Below, in pieces: positions 46,038 through 58,800 of a stretch of 64,000 bases of DNA. Source of the DNA: Ascidia mentula (taxonomy: Eukaryota > Chordata > Ascidiacea > Phlebobranchia > Ascidiidae); NCBI GenBank assembly GCA_947561715.1, contig OX387204.1, positions 12,405,001 through 12,469,000 on the forward strand. Reading direction: 5' to 3'. Under the pieces are notes generated by a model. That model saw nothing but the letters and a program-made list of their open reading frames with translations. It was not told the DNA's origin and did no database searches. Every line of letters starts with the position of its first letter. The stretch's first letter is position 1. Position numbers and translations under genes: made by a program.

Positions 46038-48051
46038 ATGGAACAATTTTTGTTGGACCTGAAACGTGAAAAATACAATGGATCGTACGATTTAGCGTAC
46101 AAAACTATAAACCATTTGCGCAAAATTATTACCCAAACAAGATGGGCAAATGCCAACGAACTCATGGCCATCATACGTGATGTAAGTTTTGTTTTTTGAG
46201 TAACTTTGAAATTGTGCAAGACTTGAGGATATAACATTAAATTATGTGATTTTATCATCATAGGCCGGAAAAAAGATGGTTTCTGCACAACCTTCAGAAT
46301 ATGTCATTGGAAATATGATTAGAAGGGTGATGAAAATTATAAGGGAAGAATACGTTGGACTACAGGGAGAATCGGAAGAGTCTGTTAATAAGGAATCGTT
46401 ACATAAAATGGTTACTTCTAGTCAAGGTTAGCCTGAAATATAAGTTAGAAAAGAGATGGAAACAAAAAACATTTGTTTTATGTAAATAAAACAATAGGCT
46501 AGGTTAAACAAAAAGGAAATATTCCCAATCTATAGTGTGATCTGCTTAAAGGCTTTTTATCCACTGTTTCATCTCTGTCAGTTATTTGTAGCTTACTTGT
46601 TTATAAAAAGCATAGCCATTTAGATTTCAAAGACTACAACACACCACTCCGAGAACTAAAAACAAATGTAATGGAGGCTGTCAGTGAATACATTGATGAA
46701 ATGGAAAACTCAATACACAGCATTTCTGCTCAGGTAAAATCATATATTTAGATTATGTTGTCCCACACCTACATCATTTTCTTACATAGGCAGTGGAGCA
46801 TATCCATTCTGATGAAGTCATATTGACTTTGGGAAAGTCACGTACTGTCGAAGCATTTTTAAAACAAGCTGCCAAAAAGAGAAAGTTTCATGTTATTGTT
46901 GTTGAAGGGGCTCCTTTGTTTCATGTAAGCTGTTTTTTTTCTTTAAAGAATTTTGTGTAAATGATTTTTTTTGTATGATTAGGGACATGCTCTTGCAAAA
47001 TCATTGGCATCAAAGGGTATTGAAACAACTGTTGTCACCGATTCTGCAGTTTTCGCCATGATGTCACGAGTTAACAAGGTAATGTATCTGCATAATTTGT
47101 AGTGTTTGCAAGCAAACAAAAATCCCTCTTGTGTATAAGCTGCAGACAGATGGCCACTGACTTGATGCCCAATGGATGACGGTGATTGTTTAGTTACCAC
47201 AAAGTGGAAGTCTTTGCTTGCTCATTTGGTCAGCAAAGTCGTCTGATAGTCACGCCAGCTGCACTGATGATACCTTTTAGGTTGAAACAGTGGCCATCTG
47301 TCTGCAGCTTATACGCAATTCATATTATTGGCTCCACTTTGCTTATCAAAAATCCCTCTGCTTAACATTAGTTTATCATAAATTGTTACTGACTGCTCTT
47401 CTGTTGTCAAGACATGTCGATAAAATAAAGTTTGCCAGAAGAGCAGTATTCAGCAATTAGTTTATTATATTTTCAGGTGATTATTGGCACACACTCAGTT
47501 TTAGCAAATGGTGGCTTAAAGGCAGTAAATGGTGCACATATGGTTGCTCTGGCAGCTCGCCAACATGCTGTGCCAGTTATTGTGCTTGGAGCAATGTTTA
47601 AGCTTTGTTTGCTCCACCATGCTGCAATAGGTGGCAATGAAGCAAGTTTCAACAGGTATTGTTTTTTTGGAACAATTTAGGTTTTTGTATAGTTTTTCGC
47701 TAAATAAAACTTCCCTAGGATTTATACAATACTGACTGTGCAAAGTTAGGTTTCAGATGCTTTTTGTTGGTCAATTTTGACTCCACTACTGCTTGTTGCA
47801 AACTGTCTGACAGTAACACCATAGTAAAGTCCAGACTATATTGTTGTAGACTTGCATCACCACAAGAAGTCATGGACCATTATGAAGGAGGCACAGAAAT
47901 TTTAAGTGATGTGCAAATATATTGCCCTACATTTGATTACGTTCCTCCAGAGCTAGTTACATTGTTTATATCCAATATTGGTGGAAATGCTCCATCATAT
48001 ATGTATCGTTTGTTATCCGAACTTTATCATCCAGATGATAATGAGTTATGA
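46038..48051 (+). CDS. EIF2B2: Translation initiation factor eIF2B subunit beta
   Basis: Regulatory subunit of the eIF2B complex, the exchange factor that reloads eIF2 with GTP and senses eIF2 phosphorylation. Seven exons: 46038-46181, 46264-46426, 46624-46733, 46790-46924, 46983-47078, 47477-47655, 47850-48051; 342 residues (human 351). The N-terminal helical domain has [15 protein letters not shown] and [20 protein letters not shown]. The Rossmann-like half has [40 protein letters not shown] and [20 protein letters not shown], ending YHPDD. The loop after MFKL ([15 protein letters not shown]) differs from vertebrates. The upstream frame is open but has no ATG, so 46038 was chosen. A foldback repeat sits in intron 5. 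Confidence 0.95.
47130..47346. mobile_element. Foldback (MITE-like) element in EIF2B2 intron 5
   Basis: About 217 bases with imperfect terminal inverted repeats: tgtgtataagctgcagacag and on at the left, and the complement ending cagcttatacgcaa near 47318. Thirteen-base direct repeats (caaaaatccctct) flank it at 47117-47129 and 47347-47359. It has no coding capacity. The inner part differs from the solo end at 31669-31725. Confidence 0.75.
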
Positions 48052-48833
48052 TAACTTTTAAATTGGTGTTTTCTATATTGTGTTTAGTGCGAAGGTCGAC
48101 AAAAGAATATTTGCATGATGTGAAATGCATGAAAACAAAAAATTTGAAACATTTGGAAAAAGAAAGCTTCACTAGTTTTGTTGAGGTGTTTGTTACAACA
48201 TGTCAGGGAAATTTCCAAAAGTTGTTCACTTTTTAGAGTCTCGCCTCACCAATTTCCGTGCAATGTCCCGTGTAGTGATTCGAAAATCACAAACCGACAC
48301 ACATACCAACCATTGGACGTCGAACTTAGTTTACTTCCTGGAGAGTACAAAAAGTATTAACACATCAGCGAATTAAAAATTGCGACAAATAGTAAACGAA
48401 GGCGCTTAAAGTGCAATATATATTTTCTATTTACCAAATCCAACAATTTGTAAAAATTACAAAACCGCCGTTACCACACTTACGACGTAAATATGCAGTT
48501 CACAATAGATCTTGGCCTTTTTCGTGTATTGAGATCAGGAAAATGAAATATTACCGTATTTTTTCGAAAATCCTACGTGTTGGACTACATCAATTGGATA
48601 CAAACTGCGAAACAAACTAGCTCCGCGATTTATCTATGTGCCAGAATTATATAGTATTCGTCACACATACGTGTATTGCTTGTTAGATCCATCACAGGCT
48701 TGGATTGAAATCAAGTCAGCTGTTATATGTTTGGTCTGTGACATCACAGAGAATAAAATGTCACAAAAGCTGTAACCAGGAAACCTGTACAACAGTGTTT
48801 GGTAGTTAGGTTTTTTTATCTTTTGCTAGCAGC
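48052..48833. other. Gap between EIF2B2 and the unknown gene
   Basis: Holds the EIF2B2 3' UTR; an ATTAAA occurs near 48373 and an AATAAA near 48754, neither clearly assigned. Sequence just before 48834 should carry the start of the next transcript. At 782 bases the spacing is too long for the tight operons known in tunicates. Confidence 0.45.
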
Positions 48834-51800
48834 ATGGAGTTTGTTCGAATGGAAATTCTCTTTTTGATGATTCTCGGTTGGTTGGCCGTTGGCTCGCTCT
48901 ACCCCTGTCGCTGTCGACCCGGCTTGAAATGTCTTGAAGATTCCGCGACTGGCACCTTGGACATTTCCAACATTCCTCAAGCTGAGTTAAAAGGAGCTTG
49001 TGTTTCCCCGGTACACGAATTACTTGGCACTGCTTTACCCAGAGACGTGGTGTTGATGGATCACAGGTATTCTTTCTGTAATGTAACAAACTTCAAAGGA
49101 TGTCGCATTGATTATGTACAAGCCCATCCATCAACATCTGCTACATTGACAAGCCAACTCTGCAGCACAAGCCACCGAAGTAAAAAAACCACTATCAACG
49201 ATCCGAAAACGTCTTTGGTGGAGTCAAAACGCAAAGAAAAAGCTGATGTTCTGCAACTTGTTGTTGAAGAAACGAACCCAAACAACGAGGACATCAGCTG
49301 TGGCGAAATAGACCCCCAAAATACTGACGACGATATTCTGTTTTTCGACATCGACCAATTCGATATTTACGACGAGAAAGACTTGGCAAAGTTGAAACAA
49401 CAGGGGTTTGAAGTCTATTACGAGGAAGATTTCGCCCATTATTATGAAGACTTCGACACCGTTAATGACAACAAGCTGCTGGTGTCGTTGGTGGGAATAG
49501 ATTGTTGCACTTTGTGTCTTGGATGTATTTTGATGGTGCTCGTATTCCTCCATACTGGATTCAAGCACAGCCCAAAGGTATTGTGGTTAGTTGTGTGACC
49601 AGAATCGCAAACAAGACCAATTGGTCTTGTTTTAATTTGAACTTGTAAAAACAAAGGTTATTATAGAAATGTTAACGGAGAAACTTCGTCTTTTTAATAA
49701 AACGAACAAGATTGTTGTAAAAAATTTGCCCCCAAATAAATAGTAGTAGGCTATAACCTACTCCCAGGGCCCTTAAGAAAAGAATGTGGGCCTGGTTTTG
49801 AAAATCACATCGGATTATAGGCGACTTTGCGGGAGAATTCCCTTAGTTTCCAAGCAAACGTTGTTGTTTAATGGGTCCTTCGTTACTCAAAATTCTTCTA
49901 AAGCCTCCAAGTAAGTTTGCGATGACCCATGTGTTAAAAGAGTATTTGGCCATTCGTTAAAGCTTGACCCCTCAAAGTGGTGACGGCGATGCAGTGGTGA
50001 AGGATTCCATGACAATTTATGCAATGGCTGGAACCTGCCCTTACAACATATAAACTTATAGTTATAATTTCCTGTACACAGCAGTGTGTTTTATTTTTCT
50101 AAGGTGCAACGCACACCACGAGCAATTGCAAGTGTTTTGATGAACACCTTTTCCGGAAAACATTCCCACTTGTTCTGTGATGGCAATATCTTCACCTCAG
50201 CCAGATTGCACTTCAAATCCATCATCATGATTGTTGAAAGGTCAGCAACTGATTTCATGAACTTTTTTTTATCAATAAATAAGTATTTGAATAAGAAACT
50301 GAGGATGCCCGTGCAGGCGTAATCGATTTTTCACGATTACTAATAAATCAGCAGACGGCAATTTGAAACTTCTGTTAGTTTCACTTAATACTTAAATAAG
50401 TATTCCTGCGTTACAGGTTGACGAACTTTGGGGTGAAACTGTCGAAAAAGTTTTATATTTCAATAACGCTGCAAAATCGTGCATTTGACGCTCTGTTTCC
50501 CAACTGTAGTGTCACCATCGATCATTTGGAAGATCGAGACAATCTGGATGAAATAATTAGCACGTTTCAAGGCGCTTTGTTGCAACCCAAACCACAAACT
50601 AACAAGAAATGTGTTCGCCGAAAATTAGTTGCAAGAGCACCATCACCAATGTTAACAGATAGCACAACGTCATCAGATGATGACGCAAATAGAAATGCAA
50701 CTTTTTATATGCATGGAGAAGGGGGCCACAGTTTACGTCCATTGCTGTGCAACGGAACTGGTGTTAATAAGACCTATTCATCTACAAACAGAAGTAGTGG
50801 ATCAGATCACAGTGCCTTCAGTATGCTTAATTTGTCAGAAAGTTCTCTTGATTCCGATTCAGATTGGAGTCTTGTATTTTTAACCGATTCCGAGGTAACT
50901 TCACCCAACGGAACCACGCGTGGTTCAAGGGAACCGGAGATAACATGCAGTAGACCTTCTTCTACCTTGTTCGCGAACAAATCATCGGCTCCTGGCAGAA
51001 AAACTAACACGCTTAGTTCACCTAGTCCGAATAAAATAGGCGATATTCCTCCGTCGAACACTAATGTTTGCTATTCATCAACGACGTTCTCATCTATCAG
51101 CGACAATGACGCACCAGCAGTTGAAATCGTGTTAAAGTCATCTCCAAATAACAGCTTTCGGTTATGCAGAAACAACGTGGATTTCACTGAAGTATCAACA
51201 GAAAATTGTCAGTCCTTTGCTCCTGATGAAACCTCAGATGGACGTAGTAATATTTGGTTGCGAAATGACCAAAACAACAATTTTCTGTTTCCATCTTGTC
51301 ATGTGGAAGAAGAAAACCGCGTTGCCTGGTTACCTAACGAACCGGATTTCCTCAATCAAGTGAAGTGGTCGAATGGAGATGAACCTTTGCCGAATGTTTG
51401 CACAGAAACTGTACAATTTAATGAGTGCATAGAACAAAGCATGGGTTGTCTTTTTGATTACAACCAATATTCCACAGCAAACATCACAGACAACTGCCTG
51501 CAACAAAACCATGGACCGGTGATACGGGAGGATCTAGAACGTCCCAATAGAAATTTTACTCCGCCTCGATGGAGTGATCCATCACAACAACAGGTCGAAA
51601 CCGGTTTTTCAACGATGTTCAACTATCCAACATTCTGGAGGCAAGACAACAACTCTGAGGTTGCTCAGACAACGGATTACTTGATGCCATACTTGGATCA
51701 TCACAATGTTGAACAATGGGCGTTTGATGAAAACCATCAAAATCTCTGGGAGGTTTACAAAAGGAACAGAGAGGAAATCGACGAACTTCGAGTCCAGCTG

Positions 51801-52064
51801 GCACGTTGTACTGTCGTGGTACAAGAGCACCAGCATGTGGTTGATGCTGTTGAGAAACACAACCGCCAGATAGCGCAAGAACTCTTTCGTCGAGACCAAG
51901 CTCGCTTGAAGGAGCAACGAGAAATCGAAATGATTCGAACCTCCAATCAACTTCACTTTCAGCAGCTCAAGCACGGTGACGTCACACGGAAACTGGCTGA
52001 AACTCGTTTGAGCGAGTTAAGATTGAAAAACAAGCTGAAGTGGAAACGACTTGAAATAAATTAG
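48834..52064 (+). CDS. Unknown predicted secretory-pathway transmembrane protein with long Ser/Asn-rich tail
   Basis: I do not recognise this gene. Three exons (48834-49577, 50104-50240, 50417-52064) join in frame (phases 0 and 2) into 842 residues. It opens with a likely signal peptide (MEFVRMEILFLMILGWLAVG), then a Cys-rich part (YPCRCRPGLKC, SFCNVTNFKGC), an acidic stalk, and a hydrophobic stretch at about 216-238 that looks like a membrane span. After it come a basic region (FTSARLHFKSIIMIVERLTN), a long low-complexity Ser/Asn segment, and a C-terminal coiled coil (REEIDELRVQLARC, KLAETRLSELRLKNKLKW). An AATAAA at 49697 leaves open that exon 1 alone is a separate 254-residue protein, with exons 2-3 part of another gene; but exon 2 has no ATG before it. 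Confidence 0.6.
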
Positions 52065-52145
52065 ACAATTGTTTCATCGGCACAGTGACGTCGACATTCA
52101 TGACTTTGTATTGATCGCATATTGTAGCACTTTCTTGTTTTATCA

Positions 52146-52151
52146 AATAAA
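52146..52151 (+). terminator. Poly(A) signal for the unknown gene
   Basis: AATAAA 82 bases past the stop at 52064, a normal distance. Confidence 0.65.
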
Positions 52152-52305
52152 CAATTTGTGACGTAATAGCGTTTGTACGATTTTGTCCGGATGACCGAAC
52201 AGCGATAATTTGTTTTTTAGCCGCACTGGACTGTCTTAAAAATGTCTTACACCACCGCGCAAACTGATCATACCACAAACATCGCAAAATTTTTCTACAC
52301 TATTC

Positions 52306-52311
52306 TTTATT
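52306..52311 (-). terminator. Likely poly(A) signal for NPC1
   Basis: AATAAA on the minus strand, about 560 bases past the NPC1 stop. The two convergent transcripts would then end within roughly 150 bases of each other. Confidence 0.5.
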
Positions 52312-52869
52312 GGACGTTAGAACAAAACACAGACGAAGAAGCGAAGGTACAACAGGCAACAAGGGTTTAAATACGCACACGTGCGTAACGTACATCTACA
52401 CAAGTCACAGTTCAATTTACTGTATTTTGTTATGCAAGGTCGACACGAGGGGCCGAACAATGTAGTTGGAAGCAAATTTACTAATTTTCAAATATTTTTA
52501 CGCAGCACGCTTCAACGGCAAGAACACAACATTTTTGTCTGTAAAATGTCCGTGGGCTTGAAGGGGAAAACACCGGATCGTTTAATGTAAAAGATAAAGC
52601 AACTTAATGATAATGAAAAATAGGGAATAGACATGGGTTTAATTTGTGGATTGGCCAACAGTCAAGTAAATCTGAAAAAATGAAATATTTTCGTTGTGGC
52701 GTCCAATTACGGACAAAAATGAGCACTGACGTTGTTGCAGCGTCATAAGGGTGCTGAAACGGAGCGAAAAACCGCAATCAACGGCTTTTCAGTGAGAAGC
52801 AAAGGTTAAAAACAAAAGCGCGTGACAGGCTGGGATACGAAGGTAGATGGTTAAGTGCGAAGTTTCGAC

Positions 52870-55800
52870 TCAAGCGATTAAAGCGTTGACCGTATGCTGA
52901 TTCTCCCCCCGTCTCATGTCCATTCCCTGAGGGTGGTCCTCGTCTCCCAAACTATGCAAAATCTTGCGCCGATCACTGGGATATTCGTCCACGCTTTCTT
53001 CTTGCAACTGGGAGTGTTTAAACGCGGCGGCGGAAGGACGGCGTTTTGGACCTGAACGTCATAGGGAATTCGGTTAGTTGTATTCTGGTTGTCTCATATA
53101 TAGTACAGGTCACAGTTTTTAATCGCTTTCTCGTACACTGTATGGTTTCAGTGCCGGCTGTCCGTGCTCGCTTCATATTATAAGTTCAATAAACACACTC
53201 AACAAACGAACTGCATGATAAACAGAATAAAATTCGTTTCAGGAAAATACATGTAAGCGTGTAACCCTGTAATAAATATGTGGCGGTGGTTTGTGTGTTC
53301 AAAAAATCAATTAGGAGAAAAACATCCAGTTCTTGTTGAATGATTTACTTACCGATATAACTCAGCAACACTGGAAGGAAAATGAGGCCGTGAGTTGCTC
53401 CTAGCAACACGATGCATAGATACATGCGGAAGTAAAATATTTTAAATATCTGTGAAGTGCTGAAGGCAAGAACGCTGATTCCGACGAATTTGGTCAATGT
53501 GATTCCACTGAATACCTGAAATGAATATGAGCTCATAGTCAAGTGTGCTGACATAAGGCCATACCATAAATAGCTGTAAGAATTTTAAACGATGATTTTA
53601 AATTCAGCGAAGAGTAGCGGATATTCAAACAAACTGCGTTTGCATTGTTGTACTCAATAATTGATTGCAAAATAGTGGTTTCGCGTTCGTTGTTTTTCTT
53701 AAAGTTAATTTGTACCGAAGCAAAAAATTGACCTTGAGCAAAAAAACGTTTAATATTGCTACTTGCACCCATAAATGAAGCTGAAACAAAAACATCACAA
53801 CTTACCGAACTGCCCATCTCAGCCAGTGCCTGTTCAGCACGACCGACCCTTGTCAATCGTTGGCTCATTGCAAACGCTCGCACAATGTGGGCACAGAATT
53901 CAACCGAAATACCGATTGCCTGTAAGGTAAAGAGACACTGTGTACAAATTTACCAAATAGATTCCAAAAGTCCCCCGAAAAAACACAGAGCCTGGTAGTG
54001 AAAGACCATTAAAAATCAGGCCATGCTGCCTCTAGCTTTGATCAGTGGTTTAAAACACGAAGTTAAACAAATATTCCGCCCATTGCGCAACTAAACAAAG
54101 TGGGGTGATCGGAATGGGAAAGTGGTTGTAACAAGACATGTTGCAACTCTGAAAATGGGAACGCGCTGGTGGATCAACTTGTCACAGATCGTTTACAAGG
54201 TAAGCATTTACGTCACACAGTATTCTATTTGTGCAACCCACGCGTTTTTGCAGCCTCCAGCCCACACAAACCAGCCACGCGTGTGTTATGAGACATTTCT
54301 TTGAAATCAACCATGCGGATAACGCTTAGTCATTTACTCATGAGGAGTTGTACATTAAAAGCAACATCCACCATTGTGAATCAACATAGAAAATCATATT
54401 TTAACCAAGCACCAAGAACTTTACAATATAAATTACTCTGTATTGTGTTCTTCTAACGCGCTTACCATCACAAGATTGACGAGGGATACAGCGTTGAGGG
54501 GAATTTTCCACAGGAACATGATACCGAACATATCGAGCACGATCATAAGGATGGTGACGACAACGAGGAATGCGGAGACAAAGTCAAAACCCAGCATGAG
54601 GAAGACAACGATAAAGACGGCGGCGACTGAGATTCCTGAAAATTAGACATAATACTTCTATGTATGGATTACATACTGTCTATGAAATTGCTCTGGTAAC
54701 GTTGATTTCTGCATGTCGCGTTGCACGTATACCGACATTAAATAAAGTCATGCGTATTCTACCAGGTTTACGGTGTAAAGTTGTACTTCATGCGTTTTAA
54801 TTACAATCATAGATCGTCACAGTTGTGATTGGTTTTTAACAAAATTATACGAATATGTCATATTATTGTGTTATTAACATTACCACATTTTATGGCAAAA
54901 GGCTGTAGTTTAATTCTAAACACAAGGTCGCCTTATCTGAATAACGCAAAAAATGCTGTAAAAAATGAATTCAAATGATGCTGGACTTACCAAGGTTAAA
55001 GATGGTGTCGTGGACGATAGTGAGGTATTGTTCGTAAAATACGTAGAACACGGAGTACGGAAAGACGCTGGCCGACATGTTTTTTGATATTTGGTCAGCT
55101 ATGCTGTTCGCATGTTTAAGGCAAGCGATAAATTCACTGGATGTGCTCGCTACCGTGTGGTAAGCCATGTAGTAAGTTGCTGCAAATATAATGAACCATT
55201 ATAAATTGGGGGTTGTTTTTCACGCTGTCCAGAAATAAGATGTTTTATTTAAAGGGTCGTGTTCAGCGAATTTCTATAAGCTTACTTCAAAGTTAAAACC
55301 AAAACTTGCAGGAAACTTAAACACAAAACAGTACTGATTAAATTTTAGAGTATATATTTGTATCGGTGAGTGATATTAGGAAACACACAGCCACGTCACC
55401 CACCCCCGACTTGTTTGGGTTCTGGTTTTCCGAGAAGATTCACACCCGTATTATAAGCAGCATGACCTCTGTATAAATAAAAAGTCGTTGTATTAAATTT
55501 GAAAAGATTGCGAGTTCGGCAAGAAGGTTAAATATGCAGAACTGCAGTCTCAAGGTATTATTAGCAACTATTAGCGTGTATTGTATACAGGATTAGGTCT
55601 CTCTGGACTTAAAACGACGACTCTAATTACTACAATAAATTGTTTGACACGAAGGGATGTAAGCGTTAAAATTGCTTGGTCAAAACCTTTCCGATCTACA
55701 CACAAAAAAAAAACACAAGAGGCAACTTATACACATAGTAACTAACCCCTTGCCACAGTGGGTATTGGGATTGTCTGATAAGAACCAAGGCAAAAATTCC

Positions 55801-58800
55801 ATAAATTCCTCTGGGTTCGGACGAGAAGAGTTCATCGCCTCGCTGGAGTTCCTGCATGGCATACACCTGCTATCCACAACCTGAAGTAATAACATGGTCG
55901 TTATGCGGGTTGTAAACACATCAGGAGTAAATAATTTAACCTCTGGTTCAACAACGAGTTCAAAACGCAGGTTACGGCAATGCTGAAAACGCCGTGCATA
56001 AAAGGATAGCATACATATGACAAAGTGACAATAATGCATCTTGCCATCTAAAATCTGGCCGCTTTTAATTAATGAGAAACTTTCGTGATAAATATATTTC
56101 GCTACAAAGCATCTTCAGTGTCTTATTCAAATAGAATCAAACTTTTTAATTATAGGAATGGAAATGACAAAATAAGCGAAAACAATGGATAAACTTGCGT
56201 GGACAAATGAGGCGAATCTGCTTTAAAACAAACTAATGCGCTTACCGTTGCGTTGCAGAAGGTTTTTTTGTGTGGACCGTTTTCGATGAATCGACAACAT
56301 GAAGATTGTGGTTTGAGCCAATCGTAATAATCGTCGATCCACGACGATGCTGAGTAAGCGATGCGGGAACTACAGGAAAACACAAATCACGTGATCAAAA
56401 AACAGGCGATGTTGGACCAAAGGTCGTTCGCTATACGAGATGTTAATGAGCTTGTTTGTCAAGTTTGGTGCAAACCATACACTGGTGCCACAACAGTTTC
56501 ACAATAAAATGTAAATAAAATGCTTGGGAAATTTCCACTACTTTGGATCAAAATAATACCGCACACAATGACTTGTTTAAAAATGTTTAAATAGAGTATG
56601 TAAATTACGAGTGTGATATAATTGAGAATCACAACAAAGAATACAATTAACCCGCTTTGCATTTGGAATGAATCACAGTTAATCAGTGGTTGATTAAAAA
56701 AGATTGAAACAAACAATAAAACATACTAGTTGGGCATCTTTGACATGTAGGAGATTTGTTCGATCAGCGAGTCGTTGTTGCAACCAATTCCACCACAGAC
56801 TTGGTCAGCACCGGGTGGAGTTGTGTAATCCTGACCTTCCTCTACCACGAAATACACGGGAGCACCAACAGATAAGTACCTGTATGTAAAACGTTTAAGT
56901 TCAGACATCAACTCAAGATAGTGTGTTGCCGTAGCGCAATGTTTTTTTGAGCCTATGTTAAGCTTTGTAATTAAAAAAAGTACAGCGACGGAAAGCGCAG
57001 TTATCAGTTCTGGTTAAATAACAAAGAATTTCCCAAACTGTAGAAATTCATTATCATCGCCACCATCACGTGACGAACTTTTATACTGTCATGTGACTGG
57101 GCAACAGAAAGTACTGCGAACGCGAAGCTTTTATAAACCACAGTTGCCTTTCAATGATAATCAACATAACTGACCGCTTTATTCCGTCGAAATAATCCAA
57201 CACATATGAATCGCTGGGCATGGACAGAGATTGATCCAAACCTATTTCCACTTTGTGTAGCACAGCACCACTGAAGCACACTCCAGCTAGAAGGAAAAAC
57301 GAGGATTTGATTAAGTGGCGATCCAAATTAAAGTTACATTTATATGGTTTGGTAACAGGGATTTCGGGAAACTTTTCTTTACGTTTGAAAAACATTGGGA
57401 ACAAAGGTTCAACAAATTTCATTCCCTCACATTTGATTTTTAACGTAAGTAGGACACTCATAATAATACATCTTAGGAATAATATTATAGTGCAACGTGA
57501 CTTTTGTTCTTAGCACGCAACATATGTTGGTTTAGTTCAGTGTCGTCGTAACACAAACCCATAGCGAAAGTAAATTAAAAAAGGGGCACAAAATTTCGGT
57601 ATGTCGTGATTACTTACCAACAAACACGCAAACAGCGATCGGCCGGAATACAGGAGAGAGAACCAAGGGAGCGAAGTAGTTTTTCACAAGCGAGTACAGG
57701 ATGCCATCGTTTTCGGTTTCTTCTTGCGTCTTATCTCCAAAACAACACATACAGTCGTACCTGTTTGCATTCTGAAACAAAAATCAGGGAATTATTCGAT
57801 GTACGTGAGGACGAAGGGTGTTACAACGCCCTATGCTGTACAGCATTTATAAACCGACAGTGATAAAAGAATGAAAAAATTATAACACCAACACCACTTT
57901 TACTACGGACTATCAACAATTGAATATTAACGGATATAACACAGATATGATAGATGCATATCCATGCATAATATATGGATTGCTCGGAAAACAGTAATTA
58001 ATTTTTGCAAGCAGTAACATGACAGATAACGTAAATCGCCAGCCAAGCTGTTTTTAGCATCGAGCTGTCAAAACCACGGCCAATCACGAGCATCGTTACT
58101 CATTCCAGCTAAGTTCTTTGTCTAAGCTGGCAATTAAATTCGCTCCCACGAAGCCAAAGATAAAGGAACAGCGGGAGACGCGAGGAGAAACAAGCGCCAA
58201 ACAACTTACTCTGCGCCTGCTATCCAGCGACAAAATTGCCACGAAACATGTGATCTGAAGGAGGAAGTCGCAGAAAACTGCAAGACCCGCAAACATGGAG
58301 AAAGTTTTCACGGCTGGCATGGTCGAAAGTCCACCTGGCAGGAAGACAAAATCGGGTTTGGAGTTACAAACATTCATGAGTTGAATATCGTGCTTTGATT
58401 CCCGCCTGAAGCTGTGTCTGATTGGCGTTACGGATATTTGGGCAATTAAACGAAGTTTATGCATCACTAGGCATGTTGTTTGCTGATGCTTACATTAAAA
58501 AAAACACCTGCATTAATCCATGGTCAAAATTTCACAGACAAATGTGTTTTGCAAAAATTATTGCATAATCTATGGGCACTGAAAGATATACAAATGCTTC
58601 TTTCAAAATTTAGTTGTTTTGAAAATTTAACACTTACAATAAATAGGAACATTTATTGAGGGCAAACTATTAAATTGAAAAGCCTTAAGTATGGTTAAAA
58701 TCCTCACCTAAGAAGAAGGCAATGGTTTCTGAGAGTGAGGACATAAACATGCTTGGTGCAACTTCACCCAAAATCCTTCCCAATTGTTCTTCACGAGTCT

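Noticed and set aside
48834-49598. TGF-beta receptor ectodomain in the unknown gene
   Set aside because: The cysteine spacing does not end in the family's CCxxxxCN motif and there is no kinase domain.
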